Shown here in pieces: positions 17,997 to 26,982 of a stretch of DNA of 64,000 bases. A program made the position numbers and the translations under genes. The stretch's first letter is position 1. Each line of letters begins with the position of its first letter. The notes below the pieces were generated by a model. It was not told the DNA's origin and did no database searches. It worked only from the letters and a program-made list of their open reading frames with translations. Source of the DNA: Nocardioides houyundeii (GTDB lineage: Bacteria > Actinomycetota > Actinomycetes > Propionibacteriales > Nocardioidaceae); assembly GCF_002865585.1 (NCBI RefSeq), contig NZ_CP025581.1, positions 3,472,001 to 3,536,000 of the forward strand, written 5' to 3'.

Positions 17997-18508
17997 CGCT
18001 GACTCCACGACTCCGCTCGGCCCTGACCCTGGGCACCCTGTGCCTGCTTCTGGTCCTGGCCGCCCTGGTCGGGTGGAGGTCGGCGACCGCGCCGCTCCCC
18101 CAGATCATCACCACCGAGCTGTGCGTGGACACCGACCTGGTCTCCGGGGAGATCCTGTTCCCGGACCAGGTCGCGGTGAGCGTGTTCAACGCCAGCTCCC
18201 GCAACGGGCTGGCCAGCAAGACCCTGAACCAGCTGGAGCGGCGCGGCTTCGTGCCCGCCGACACCGGCAACGCCCCCGACGGCACCCAGGTGCGGGGGGT
18301 GGAGATCTGGGGAGACGCCGCCAACCCGGCGGTCTCCCTGGTCAAGCAGCACTTCCGCAGCGCAGCGGTCAGGACCGGGCCGCAGCTGGGGCTGGGCGTC
18401 GTGGTCGTCGTGGGGGACGGCTACCAGTCGCTGCGGCCGGCCAAGGCCGCGCCGCCCTCGGTCGACGTACAGGCGGCAGCCACGGTGTGCAGCCCGCCGG
18501 GCAGCTGA
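17993..18508 (+). CDS. LytR C-terminal-domain membrane protein
   Basis: 171 residues from GTG 17993. An N-terminal membrane helix (residues ~10-28, LTLGTLCLLLVLAALVGW) precedes an external domain matching LytR_C: DQVAVSVFNASSRNGLASKTLNQLERRGFVPADTGNA. This domain occurs at the end of [11 protein letters not shown] cell-wall ligases and also alone, tethered to the membrane, in actinobacteria. It probably binds the cell wall; no enzymatic domain is present. It is coupled to the upstream VapB-like gene by a 4-nt overlap. Confidence 0.82.
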   Translation: MTLTPRLRSALTLGTLCLLLVLAALVGWRSATAPLPQIITTELCVDTDLVSGEILFPDQVAVSVFNASSRNGLASKTLNQLERRGFVPADTGNAPDGTQVRGVEIWGDAANPAVSLVKQHFRSAAVRTGPQLGLGVVVVVGDGYQSLRPAKAAPPSVDVQAAATVCSPPGS

Positions 18509-18526
18509 CCCGCCCTCACCCGGGGC

Positions 18527-20029
18527 TCACCCCTCGGCCCACTGGGCCAGACGTCCGTGGGACGAGACGGCCCGTAGCCGCTGCTCGGTCGCGTCGCGCT
18601 GCCGACGTGGGGTGACCACCAGCAGCTCGTCGCCGTTGCGCAGCACGGTACGTCGTTCCGGCACCACGGCCTCGCCGTCCCGGATGACCAGCGACACCGA
18701 GGCTCCACGTGGCAACCGCAGCTCCCCCACCTCGACCCCGTGCATCCTCGACCCGGGGCTGATCGCCACCTGGAGCAGGTCCGCGGCCACCTTCTCCAGC
18801 GGCGCCGCCTCGACGTCCAGCCCCCGCGGCTCGGAGCGCCGGGCGACCCGGAGCAGCCGGGCCACCAGCGGCAGGGTGGGGCCGGTCAGCACGGTGTAGA
18901 TGACCACCATCACGAAGACGATGTCGAACAGGTCCTCCGAGGACTCCACGCCCTCGGCCAGCGGGATGGTGGTCAGCACGATGGGCACCGCGCCCCGCAG
19001 GCCCGCCCAGGAGATGAAGGTGAGCTCGCGCAGCTTCAGCCTCGGCCGCCCCTGCATCAGCGAGCTGATCAGCACCGAGACCGGTCGCGCCGCGAAGGTG
19101 AGGATCAGCCCCGCGGTCACCGCCAGGAAGACGGTCTCCCCGGTGATCCGCTCCGGGGAGAGCAGCAGCCCGAGCATCACGAAGAGGCCGATCTGCGCCA
19201 GCCAGGCGACGCCCTCGGCGAAGGACCGGGTGGCGACCCGGTGCGGCAGCTCGGAGTTCCCCAGGATCAGCGCGGCGACGTACACCGCGGCGAAGCCGGA
19301 GGCGTGCACGTAGGAGGCGGCGCCGTAGGCCAGGAACGCCAGGCTGATCACGGCCAGCGGATAGAGCCCCGACGACGGCAGTGCGGCGCGACGCATCACC
19401 CAGGCGCCGCCGGCGCCGAAGATGAAGCCCGACAGCACGCCGATGGCCAGCTCGAAGGAGATGATCCCGAGCACGGCCAGCGGGCCGTCGTCCAGAGCGG
19501 CTCCGCTGGAGACCAGGGTGACGAGCACGACCGTCGGTGCGTCGTTGAGGCCGGACTCGGCCTCCAGCACCCCGGTCAGTCGCTTGGGCAGCGGCACCAC
19601 CCGCAGCACCGAGAACACCGCCGCGGCGTCGGTGGGCGAGCAGACCGCTCCCAGCAGGACGGCCAGCTCCCAGGGCAGGCCGAGCAGGTAGTGCGCACCC
19701 ACGGCCATCAGCGCCACCGAGATGGTGACCCCCACGGTCGCCAGGGCCACGCCGAACCGCATCGCGGGCCGTACGGCGCTCCAGCTGGTGGTGAGTCCAC
19801 CCTCGGCGAGGATGATGGCCAGGGCCCCGAAGCCCAGGGCGTGGGCCAGGGAGGCGTCCTCGAACTGGATCCCGAGGCCGGCGCTGCCCAGGGCGACGCC
19901 CATCAGCAGGTAGATCAGCAGGCTCGGCAGCCCCAGACCCGCGGAGAACCGCACCGCGAGGATGGCCAGCAGGGTCACCCCGGATCCGACCAGCAGGAAG
20001 GTGTCGAGCTGGTGGACGTCGAAGGTCAC
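18527..20029 (-). CDS. Potassium/proton antiporter (CPA1/NhaP2-like) with TrkA_C domain
   Basis: 500 residues from GTG 20029, two bases after GAGGAGACA; longer frames to 20143 lack a site. Residues ~8-390 hold about twelve membrane helices with family motifs LLIYLLMGVALG, GTSLNDAP-like AESGLNDAPTVVLVTL and FISWAGLRGAVPIVL. The last ~100 residues are a soluble TrkA_C/RCK-C domain (LLQVAISPGSRMHGVEVGELRLPRGASVSLVIRDG...), which binds regulatory ligands in such transporters. The likely role is K+ or Na+ efflux against H+ for pH and ion control. It is convergent with the LytR_C gene. Confidence 0.88.
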   Translation of the reverse strand: MTFDVHQLDTFLLVGSGVTLLAILAVRFSAGLGLPSLLIYLLMGVALGSAGLGIQFEDASLAHALGFGALAIILAEGGLTTSWSAVRPAMRFGVALATVGVTISVALMAVGAHYLLGLPWELAVLLGAVCSPTDAAAVFSVLRVVPLPKRLTGVLEAESGLNDAPTVVLVTLVSSGAALDDGPLAVLGIISFELAIGVLSGFIFGAGGAWVMRRAALPSSGLYPLAVISLAFLAYGAASYVHASGFAAVYVAALILGNSELPHRVATRSFAEGVAWLAQIGLFVMLGLLLSPERITGETVFLAVTAGLILTFAARPVSVLISSLMQGRPRLKLRELTFISWAGLRGAVPIVLTTIPLAEGVESSEDLFDIVFVMVVIYTVLTGPTLPLVARLLRVARRSEPRGLDVEAAPLEKVAADLLQVAISPGSRMHGVEVGELRLPRGASVSLVIRDGEAVVPERRTVLRNGDELLVVTPRRQRDATEQRLRAVSSHGRLAQWAEG

Positions 20030-20161
20030 CTGTCTCCTCGGGTTGGGTTGCTGGGCGAATCGTATCGGTGACCCCCACGCGATCGGCGTACGCAATGATT
20101 GGCGTCGAGGTTTCGGCCTGCAGACACGGGGTATGCCACTCACGCAGCGAAGGGCGGTGCG

Positions 20162-20593
20162 ATGTACGGCGAGACGGCGATGATGCGACGACGCGTCAGC
20201 CAGCTGAGGGAGCAGGGATCAGAGATCCGCCGGGTGGCGGACCGACTGGTGGCCCAGGCTGAGAGCGTGCCGTGGCACGGTCGCGCCGCCGAGTCGATGC
20301 GCCTGCGCATCCAGGACCGCGCCTCCCACCTGCGCGACGCCGCCGGCCTGCACGAGAGTGCCGCGGACTCCCTGGACCACCACGTGCACGAGGTGGACCG
20401 CCTGCAGGACGCCATCGCGACCATCGAGCGCAAGGTCGCCTCCCTCGTCGCGGACGCCCGGGCCCGCCGGGCCCGACTCGCCGACTCTCCCCAGGGCGGC
20501 GACGTGGACGACGAGGACGCCGCGTTGCTGGCCTTCGCGATGCCCCCGCCCGGTCACAAGGACTGGCTCGACGTCGAGCTGCCGGGACTCTGA
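20162..20593 (+). CDS. WXG-like helical protein of the type VII secretion locus
   Basis: 143 residues from ATG 20162; the in-frame extension to 20099 has no site. The protein is almost all helix: residues 1-35 (MRRRVSQLREQGSEIRRVADRLVAQAESV), then PWHG at 40-43 in the place of a W-x-G turn, then a long helix to ~105 and a disordered acidic tail. This resembles larger WXG100/ESAT-6-like proteins. It is followed, with one base between, by the EspG-like gene and then by a likely substrate, so it is probably part of the secretion system. I do not recognise a named family. Confidence 0.65.
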   Translation: MYGETAMMRRRVSQLREQGSEIRRVADRLVAQAESVPWHGRAAESMRLRIQDRASHLRDAAGLHESAADSLDHHVHEVDRLQDAIATIERKVASLVADARARRARLADSPQGGDVDDEDAALLAFAMPPPGHKDWLDVELPGL

Positions 20594-20594
20594 C

Positions 20595-21524
20595 GTGGCG
20601 ACGATCGACCTGACCGCGGCGCCGCCGCCGCGCACCGCCAAGGTGCTCGACGGGGTGCCCCGACGTCTCGCCCTGACCCTGCCGGAGCTGCGCCTGGTGG
20701 CCCAGCACGCAGGTGACGCCCCGCTGCCGTTCGACGTCTCGGTGGCGGACGTGCCGAGCCCGCTCGACGCCCGTCTGGGCACCACGAGCGTGTCGGGCGA
20801 GGAGGCGGCCTACGCCGCCGCCCTGGCCTCCCTGCACGGGGCGGAGGACTCGCTGACCCGCCGCGGCCTGCTGGACGGCGACGTCGTGGAGCCCGGCCTG
20901 CTCGGAGCCGTGGGGCTGCTGGCCGTCCCCGAGCTGGCCCTGGAGATCGACATCGCGACGGCCACCACTCACGTCAAGGCGTGGCACCGGGAGTCGGCGG
21001 GCGCGGTGGCCACGCTGGCCACCGTGGACGGCCTGGTCTTCGAGCTGGCCTGGTTCGGCGCCGACCAGTGGGCGGGCGAGCTGGCCCGGGTGGCGGTGGT
21101 GCCCGAGGAGGTCACCCTGCACGACTCCGCGGTGCCGGTCGCGTTCACCATGCCCTACTCACTCGCGGACTCGGTCGGGGAGGCGCTGCGCTCGCATCGG
21201 TCCGACCTGGTCCAGGTGCTGGTGGACCAGGCCGACGGCTCCGTCGTCGACGGCGACGGGAACCCGATCGAGGACGCCGCGGCCGGCGCGGCCGTGGCCG
21301 CCCTGCACCAGGAGGCGCAGGGCAGGCTGCGCCTGCTCGCCGCCCGGATCGAGGAGACGGGGTCCACGGCGGTCGGCGTCGTCTCGTGGACCCTGCTGGC
21401 CGACGGCTGGCACGCTCTGCTGCCGCACCACGACGTCGCCGCCCCCCGCCTCGAGGTCCGGCGCGTCACCCCGCAGGACCTGCCCGCCACCCTCGCTCCG
21501 GTGCTCGCGGAGGTGAACGCATGA
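20595..21524 (+). CDS. ESX secretion-associated EspG-like chaperone
   Basis: 309 residues from GTG 20595, just after the upstream TGA. The pattern TLPELRLVAQHAGDAPLPFDV, an RRGLLDGD element, AVGLLAVPELALEIDI and alternating strands (GAVATLATVDGLVFELAWFGADQWAGELARVAVVPEEVTL) fits the EspG fold, which binds PE/PPE or other ESX substrates in the cytosol before export. Similarity is by pattern only. Its stop overlaps the ATG of the next gene by 4 nt, so the downstream product is the obvious client. Confidence 0.6.
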   Translation: MATIDLTAAPPPRTAKVLDGVPRRLALTLPELRLVAQHAGDAPLPFDVSVADVPSPLDARLGTTSVSGEEAAYAAALASLHGAEDSLTRRGLLDGDVVEPGLLGAVGLLAVPELALEIDIATATTHVKAWHRESAGAVATLATVDGLVFELAWFGADQWAGELARVAVVPEEVTLHDSAVPVAFTMPYSLADSVGEALRSHRSDLVQVLVDQADGSVVDGDGNPIEDAAAGAAVAALHQEAQGRLRLLAARIEETGSTAVGVVSWTLLADGWHALLPHHDVAAPRLEVRRVTPQDLPATLAPVLAEVNA

Positions 21525-22873
21525 GCGACCTCGGTGCCCAGATCGCGGCCGCCGGCAGCGCCCCGCCCCGCACGGAGGCGGCGATGGCGGCCGACAAGTA
21601 CCACGAGATGCTGGCCCTGGCCGACCTGTTCGACTCCTCCGGGGAGGAGATGCGCGGCCGGGCCCGGCTGGGGGTTGCCGTGCTCTCGGACCCGGAGGTC
21701 GTCGCCTCCGCGGCGCTCTCCCCGGCCACGTACGCCGAGGCCGAGAGCGACATCCGGGCCGCCACCACCGGCAAGAACGGCCTGCTGACACGCTCCGTCG
21801 AGCTCGACGCCGACGGGCTGGTCGTGCGCGCCACCGTGCTGACCTACCGCTGGATCGACGAGCTGCAGAACGCCGCGTACCAGACGCTGGGCTCGATAGC
21901 GGGCCGGGCGATCGGATACCTGGCGCCGGAGGTGGCGCTGGGCGGTGCCATCGTCTCGGCCGGCCTGATCGAGACCGACAGCCTGGACCGCGACGGGGTG
22001 ACGGCGTACCTGAACGACCTCGCCGAGAACAACCCGGAGCTGATGGACCACATCTCCGGCGGCGGCGGACTGCTGGACGGTCTGCAGATGCGCTCCCTGC
22101 TCACTGCCGGCGTGCTGGCCGGGGAACCGGGGAAGTCGGTGGCGCGCGGTGGCCTCCGGGCCCTCGGCGTGCAGCCGTTCGGGCTGGACGCGGCGTCCGC
22201 GCTCCGCGACTCCATCGGGGCCTTCATCTCCGAGGCGACCGGCCCCGACACCGAGCTGTCGGTGGACCCGGTCTCCGGCACGGCGCCCCGCGGGCTCGGC
22301 GAGCTGATGGACACCCTGACCAGCACCGGCTCGGGCGTCGCGGTGCAGGAGGTCGGCCCCGACCGCTTCATCGCCTACCTCCCCGGCCCCACCGGCGCCC
22401 GGGAGAACGTCACCACGCCCCGGGTGCGTCTGGTCAGCGGTGACCACTCGATGTATGCCCGCCAGGTGGTCAAGGCCATCGAGAAGTCCGTGGGCGAGAG
22501 CAGCCAGGCCCGGGTGATGCTCGTCGGCAGCGCCCAGGGTGGCGCGACGGCCGCGGAGATCGCTGCCGGGTCCCGGTCCGCCAAGTTCGTCATCGACCAG
22601 GTGGTCACCGCCGACTCGCCCGCGTCCCACGTCCCGGTGATCCCCGAGGCCTGTCAGGTGCTGTCCCTGGAGGAGCGCAGCGACCCGGTGGCCATGCTGG
22701 GCTCCCTGATCAACCACGGGGTGCCCAACCGCCTCACGGTCGCCTACGACGGGCAGGGGGCTGACGGTGCGGAGGCCTTCGTGCAAGGCGCCCGCGCCGC
22801 GGACGCCTCCTCCCACCCGGAGCTGGTGGCCGCGGTGTCCCGGATGCGGTCGCTGGGGTTCCTCTCCGGCTGA
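21521..22873 (+). CDS. Likely type VII substrate with alpha/beta-hydrolase-like C-terminus lacking the nucleophile Ser
   Basis: 450 residues, ATG overlapping the EspG-like stop (ATGA). Residues 1-130 are helical and polar (MSDLGAQIAAAGSAPPRTEAAM..., KYHEMLALADLFDSSGEEMRGRA). A Gly/Ala-rich amphipathic middle follows (AIGYLAPEVALGGAIVSAGLI). Residues ~270-450 look like an alpha/beta hydrolase: MYARQVVKAIEKSV, then strand-turn VMLVGSAQGGATAAEIA at the nucleophile elbow, and FVIDQVVTADSP. The elbow reads G-S-A-Q-G, with Ala where G-x-S-x-G has its catalytic Ser. It is probably exported, or acts with, the ESX machine as a non-catalytic hydrolase-fold protein. Confidence 0.6.
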   Translation: MSDLGAQIAAAGSAPPRTEAAMAADKYHEMLALADLFDSSGEEMRGRARLGVAVLSDPEVVASAALSPATYAEAESDIRAATTGKNGLLTRSVELDADGLVVRATVLTYRWIDELQNAAYQTLGSIAGRAIGYLAPEVALGGAIVSAGLIETDSLDRDGVTAYLNDLAENNPELMDHISGGGGLLDGLQMRSLLTAGVLAGEPGKSVARGGLRALGVQPFGLDAASALRDSIGAFISEATGPDTELSVDPVSGTAPRGLGELMDTLTSTGSGVAVQEVGPDRFIAYLPGPTGARENVTTPRVRLVSGDHSMYARQVVKAIEKSVGESSQARVMLVGSAQGGATAAEIAAGSRSAKFVIDQVVTADSPASHVPVIPEACQVLSLEERSDPVAMLGSLINHGVPNRLTVAYDGQGADGAEAFVQGARAADASSHPELVAAVSRMRSLGFLSG

Positions 22874-22892
22874 ACCGGCACGGAGGCGCACC

Positions 22893-24341
22893 TCAGACGA
22901 GGTCGTGCACGAACTCCCCCAGCTGGTTCAGGTTCCGGCACTCGAACATCGGCACGATCTCGCCGTAGACCTGCGCGGCAGAGTCGCCGGTGCCCCAGTT
23001 GCGACGGTGCTCGGGGTTGAGCCACCAGCCCTGGCGGGCCGCCTGGGCGAGCCCGCGCAGCGCGTCCTCGCCCAGGTCGCTGTAGTTCGAGCGGGCATCG
23101 CCCAGGATCAGCAGCGACGCCTTGGGTCCCAGGGCGTCGGAGTGCAGCTCGGCGAAGCGCGCGAACGCCTGGCCGTAGTTGGTCCGGCCGAAGCGTGAGG
23201 CGTGAGCGGCGCGAGCGGCCAGCTGGGCCATCACCTCGCCCGGGTCGGCGCCGGGGCGGAACGCGTCGGTCACCTCGTGCACGTCGTCGACGAAGGTGAA
23301 GGCGCGCACCTTGGTGAACTGCTCGCGCAGCGCGAAGACCAGCATCAGGGTGAACTGGGCGAAGTTGGCGACCGAGCCGCTGACGTCGCACAGCACCACC
23401 AGCTCGGTGCGGTGCGGCCGCTTGGGCCGGTGGTGGGTGGTGAGCGGGACACCACCGGTGGACATAGAGGCCCGGACCGTGCGCCGGAAGTCGAGCGTGC
23501 CCCGGCGCTGGGCATGGCGCTCCTTGGTGAGCCGGGCCGCCAATCGCCGCGAGAGCGGGTAGAGCTGGCGCCGCATCTCCTCCAGGTCGGCCCGTCGGGC
23601 GGAGGTGAACTCGAGGCGGTCGACCGTGGGTCGCACGGTGAGGCGCGCGATGTCGGCCGGGTCGCGCTGGGCGGCGATGCGGCGCCGGGCATCCTCCTCG
23701 ACCATCCGGCTGAAGGCGCCGATCCGGCGGGCGGCCCCCCGCTCCGCCTCATCCTTGCTGCGCCCGCGAGCCTGGAGCGCCGTGACGATCCGGGCCACCA
23801 GGTCCTGCGGCGTGACCCGGCGCAACGTCGTGTACGCCGACCATCCGGACTGCCCCGGTGACCGGCCCGGCATCTCACCGAACCTCGCCACGGCTTCCAC
23901 GGCCAGGTCGAGCAGCGCCGACGGCTCCTGGCCGGACCCGGCGTCGGGCTCACCGTCCGCCGGGCCGGGCTCGGTCCCTTCCGCCGCGCCCGCCAGAGCA
24001 GCGGCGAGACGCTCTCGGAACTCGGCCAGGGCGTCGGCGGAGTCACGCAGGCCGTGCTCGTCCTCCCAGTCGCCGGCATCCACGCCGTCGCCGAGCAGGC
24101 GCGGGAAGTACAGGTCGAACAGCGCCTCGAACGTCGGGCGCTGGGACTGCCGCTTCACCAGGGTCGCGGCGTACCCGGTGCGGAAGAGCTCCCGGGACTC
24201 CCAGCCCAGCACCGAGGCGGCCGAGACGGCGTCGAGACCTTCGGCGAGGGAGACGCTGAGCCCCGCCTCACGCAGCGCCTCCAGGAAGCCGATGTGCCTG
24301 GCGAGCAGGCCCGAGCCGGTGCCGGGCGGCTGCTCGCTCAT
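22893..24341 (-). CDS. VWA-domain (CoxE-like) protein
   Basis: 482 residues. The C-terminal half is a von Willebrand A/CoxE-like domain with the metal-site start LVVLCDVSGSVANFAQFTLML (DxSxS) and LLILGDARSNY later. The N-terminal half is helical, with RHIGFLEALREAGLSVSLAEGLDAV at the start, as in other proteins of this group. It is coupled to a MoxR AAA+ ATPase gene 7 nt upstream. MoxR-VWA pairs act as chaperone-like machines that load metals or remodel complexes; the client is unknown. Confidence 0.88.
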   Translation of the reverse strand: MSEQPPGTGSGLLARHIGFLEALREAGLSVSLAEGLDAVSAASVLGWESRELFRTGYAATLVKRQSQRPTFEALFDLYFPRLLGDGVDAGDWEDEHGLRDSADALAEFRERLAAALAGAAEGTEPGPADGEPDAGSGQEPSALLDLAVEAVARFGEMPGRSPGQSGWSAYTTLRRVTPQDLVARIVTALQARGRSKDEAERGAARRIGAFSRMVEEDARRRIAAQRDPADIARLTVRPTVDRLEFTSARRADLEEMRRQLYPLSRRLAARLTKERHAQRRGTLDFRRTVRASMSTGGVPLTTHHRPKRPHRTELVVLCDVSGSVANFAQFTLMLVFALREQFTKVRAFTFVDDVHEVTDAFRPGADPGEVMAQLAARAAHASRFGRTNYGQAFARFAELHSDALGPKASLLILGDARSNYSDLGEDALRGLAQAARQGWWLNPEHRRNWGTGDSAAQVYGEIVPMFECRNLNQLGEFVHDLV

Positions 24342-24348
24342 GCCCGGG

Positions 24349-25227
24349 TCACCGCCTCAGCTTGAGCTCGCGGACGGCACGGGCGTGGTCGGAGGCGTGC
24401 TTGAGCACCACGCCCAGCGTCGACTCCACGGCCGCCTCGTCGAGGTCGTTGATCTCCAGGGCGATCAGGGTGCGCGCCCAGTCGATGGTCTCGGCGATCG
24501 AGGGGGACTTCTTCAGGTCCAGGTCGCGCATCCGGCCCACCATGTCGACCAACTGGCCGGCGATCCGGTCGTCGATGCCGGGCACCTGGCTGAGCACGAT
24601 GTCCCGCTCCCGCTCGGCGTCGGGATAGTCGAGGTAGAGGTAGAGGCAGCGACGCTTGACCGCCTCGGAGAGCTCCCGGGTGGCGTTCGAGGTGAGCACC
24701 ACGAACGGCCGGCGTACGGCGGCCAGCGTGCCGAGCTCGGGGATGGTGACCTGGAAGTCCGAGAGCACCTCCAGCAGCAGGCCCTCCACCTCGACGTCGG
24801 TCTTGTCGACCTCGTCGATCAGCAGCACCGTTGGCTCCGCGCGGCGGATGGCGGTGAGCAGCGGACGGGTGAGGAGGAACTCCTCGGTGAAGATGTCGTC
24901 GTGGGTGCTGCTCCACTCCTGGCTCCCCGCGGCCTGGATGCGCAGCAGCTGCTTCTTGTAGTTCCACTCGTACAGCGCGCGCGCCTCGTCGAGGCCCTCG
25001 TAGCACTGGAGTCGCACCAGCTCGGCGCCGGTGGCCTTGGCGACGGCCTTGGCCAGCTCGGTCTTGCCCACTCCGGCCGGGCCCTCGATCAGCAGCGGCT
25101 TCTCCAGCGCTCCCGCGAGGTGGGCGGTGGTGGCGGTCGTCCGGTCGGTGAGATAGCCGGTCGCCTCCAGCCTGGTCGCGGCGTCTGCGGGCGAGCTGAA
25201 CCAGGCATGGGGCGTGGCGCGGGGCAT
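24349..25227 (-). CDS. MoxR-family AAA+ ATPase
   Basis: 292 residues from ATG 25227; a TAGAGT box 7 nt upstream and no Shine-Dalgarno suggest a leaderless message. Walker A is GPAGVGKTE (residue ~48), Walker B LLIDEVDK, sensor 1 VLTSNATRELSEA, and LKRRCLYLYL-like arginine-finger region VKRRCLYLYLDYPDAERE. These are marks of the MoxR group. The VWA gene follows 7 nt downstream, and the two probably work as an ATPase-adaptor pair. Confidence 0.9.
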   Translation of the reverse strand: MPRATPHAWFSSPADAATRLEATGYLTDRTTATTAHLAGALEKPLLIEGPAGVGKTELAKAVAKATGAELVRLQCYEGLDEARALYEWNYKKQLLRIQAAGSQEWSSTHDDIFTEEFLLTRPLLTAIRRAEPTVLLIDEVDKTDVEVEGLLLEVLSDFQVTIPELGTLAAVRRPFVVLTSNATRELSEAVKRRCLYLYLDYPDAERERDIVLSQVPGIDDRIAGQLVDMVGRMRDLDLKKSPSIAETIDWARTLIALEINDLDEAAVESTLGVVLKHASDHARAVRELKLRR

Positions 25228-25234
25228 GACGCGA

Positions 25235-25259
25235 ACTCTAGGCGCTGCCGGGCTAGGCT
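25235..25259. promoter_or_regulatory. Divergent promoter region of moxR and a small acidic-protein gene
   Basis: TAGAGT on the minus strand (25240-25235) lies 7 nt before the moxR ATG. TAGGCT on the plus strand (25254-25259) lies 28 nt before ATG 25288. Both fit actinobacterial -10 boxes. Confidence 0.45.
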
Positions 25260-25287
25260 CGTGGCCACCAGACGACAGGGAGAACCC

Positions 25288-25563
25288 ATGAGCACCGAAG
25301 AGGACGCGACCCTCAGCGTCGCCGCGCAGCTGATCGCCGACCCCGAGATCACCCACGACGCCACGATCAGCGGCGACCGTCCGGGGATCCACCTGGAGCT
25401 GGTCGACCTGACCGACGCTCCCGAGGACGACGAGTGGGAGCTGGACACCACCGCCGACATGGGGCTGAAGATCATGATCGCCGGCCTGGACCCGGAGGTC
25501 GCGGGCCAGCTGCTCCGCGTCGCCGCGGACTTCCTGGACGAGGCCTCGGTCGAGGAGGACTAG
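25288..25563 (+). CDS. Small acidic protein of unknown function
   Basis: 91 residues, AGGGAG 5 nt before ATG 25288. Strongly acidic, ending SVEED, with no Cys, membrane helix or known motif. Strands GIHLELVDLTDAPEDDEWELDTTADMGLKIMIAGLD and a C-terminal helix (PEVAGQLLRVAADFLDEA) suggest a compact cytosolic domain. It is divergent from moxR. I do not recognise a family; codon use is typical of the genome, which supports a real gene. Confidence 0.7.
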   Translation: MSTEEDATLSVAAQLIADPEITHDATISGDRPGIHLELVDLTDAPEDDEWELDTTADMGLKIMIAGLDPEVAGQLLRVAADFLDEASVEED

Positions 25564-25686
25564 GCGACATCGGCCCGGCCCGGCTCAGCCGGTGCCGGGC
25601 CGGTGCCCGACCGCCCGGCGGTCCAGCTCCGTGCGGCCGCCCTGCGGCCCGGAGCTGTTGCAGAAGATTCGGCTCTTGCAGGAGAT

Positions 25687-25774
25687 TGGCAGAGGGGGCG
25701 GGATTCGAACCCGCGGTAGGTCTCCCTACGACCGCTTTCAAGGCGGTTCCGATCGGCCGCTCCGGCACCCCTCC
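25687..25774 (-). tRNA. tRNA-Ser (anticodon UGA)
   Basis: Cloverleaf with acceptor GGAGGGG, anticodon stem-loop CCGCC-TTGAAAG-GCGG carrying TGA, a long variable arm (class II), T-arm GGGTTCGAATCCC, and an encoded CCA at 25689-25687. 88 nt. Confidence 0.95.
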
Positions 25775-25859
25775 ACGCGCGACACGCGCGCGTGGGAGGC
25801 AGTCTAGGAGGTCCCGCACCCGCCGTCACGACCGGGACCGGACGGCCGCGGCCGCCGGC

Positions 25860-26249
25860 TCAGTCGGATCCGCCCGTCTCGCCCTCAACCTCGTCGTAGG
25901 CGATGTCGTTGAGGCGCTGCAGGTGGTGGCGCAGGTCGACCATCAACCGCCGCAGCTCGTAGTTCGCGCGGTCCACGTCGCAGTCGGCGAGCACCCGGAA
26001 CCTGAGCACCGTCATCCGGTCCAGCAGAGTGTTGCGCTCCCGCAGGGCCGAGGAGCGGCGCGCCTGAAGCAGGTCCGGAGGGACCTCGGTCTCGCTGACC
26101 AGCAGCTCGCGCACCGCGTTCATCCGTTGCAGCACCGCCCAGCGCCACACGCTGAGCGGGGTGCTGTGCGCATAGTGCTCGAGCACGTGCTCCAGTCGGA
26201 GCACGGCGGTGTGAGCCACCTCGTCGGCGGCGGTAACGGCGGGCGTCAT
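25860..26249 (-). CDS. Hypothetical helical protein
   Basis: 129 residues from ATG 26249 with GGGGAGG upstream; the extension to 26375 overlaps the divergent gene and is unlikely. Predicted all-helical and charged (EVAHTAVLRLEHVLEHYA, RRSSALRERNTLLDRMTVLRFRVLADCDVDRANYELRRLMVDLRHHLQRLNDIAYDEV). No membrane helix, no known domain. Good codon use and a clear ribosome site support it as a gene. Confidence 0.65.
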   Translation of the reverse strand: MTPAVTAADEVAHTAVLRLEHVLEHYAHSTPLSVWRWAVLQRMNAVRELLVSETEVPPDLLQARRSSALRERNTLLDRMTVLRFRVLADCDVDRANYELRRLMVDLRHHLQRLNDIAYDEVEGETGGSD

Positions 26250-26361
26250 AGGGCGTCCTCCCCGGGGAGTGGGAGATGATTCGGCTCTGAGTGTGACGCC
26301 CCTCACGACTTGTGACAAGGGCTGATTGGCGTCGGGTCGCGACGTTGTGTTCAATCGGGGG

Positions 26362-26817
26362 GTGCCAGCCCCCACCCCCGCCGACTACCGGTTCGCCCCC
26401 GCACTGACCGCCCGCCTCCTCGGCCTGACCCTGGTGGCCTCGGCCGTGGTGGTCCTGGTGGCCACGGTGGCCGTGGCCTACTGGGACCTGCACACCGTGG
26501 TGCTGCTGGTCCCCGCACTGCTGGTGCTCGCGGTGCTGGTCTCGATGATGGCCTGGAGCAACGGGTACGTCGTCCGGCTCACCGAGGACGGCTACCAGGT
26601 CCGCCGGATCCGCGGGGCCGGCGTACCGGCGGCGCACTGGAAGGACGTGGAGGACGCGGTCACCACCCACGTCCACGGATCCCCGTGCGTGGTGCTGCGC
26701 CTGCGCGACGGCCGGACCACGACCATCCCGGTGGAGACGCTGAACGTCGACCGCGAGGCCTTCGCCCGGGAGCTGCAGGAGCGCCTGACCCACGGTCAGG
26801 GACACCGGCGCCTGTGA
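26362..26817 (+). CDS. Membrane protein with PH-like C-terminal domain
   Basis: About 151 residues from GTG 26362, preceded by GGGGG; TTG 26326 is a possible longer start. Two membrane helices (residues ~18-42 TARLLGLTLVASAVVVLVATVAVAY and ~48-68) precede a soluble domain (YVVRLTEDGYQVRRIRGAGVPAAHWKDVEDAVTTHVHGSPCVVLRLRDGRTTTIPVETL), the pattern of bacterial PH-like membrane proteins. Function unknown. Confidence 0.7.
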   Translation: MPAPTPADYRFAPALTARLLGLTLVASAVVVLVATVAVAYWDLHTVVLLVPALLVLAVLVSMMAWSNGYVVRLTEDGYQVRRIRGAGVPAAHWKDVEDAVTTHVHGSPCVVLRLRDGRTTTIPVETLNVDREAFARELQERLTHGQGHRRL

Positions 26818-26885
26818 CCCGCGTGGCCATTCCGGGGGTGATTCGGCAGTTGCGGCTCCCGCCTTGTAGCCTGTCCTCGCTGTCG

Positions 26886-26976
26886 GGAGGCGTCGCCTAG
26901 TCCGGTCTATGGCGCCCGCCTGCTAAGCGGGTTTGGGGCTAAAACCCCATCGAGGGTTCAAATCCCTCCGCCTCCG
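26886..26976 (+). tRNA. tRNA-Ser (anticodon GCU)
   Basis: Class II cloverleaf: acceptor GGAGGCG / CGCCTCC, anticodon arm CCCGCCT-GCT-AAGCGGG, variable arm TTTGGGGCTAAAACCCC, T-arm AGGGTTCAAATCCCT. CCA is not encoded (GCA follows). Confidence 0.95.
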
Positions 26977-26982
26977 CAGTGT

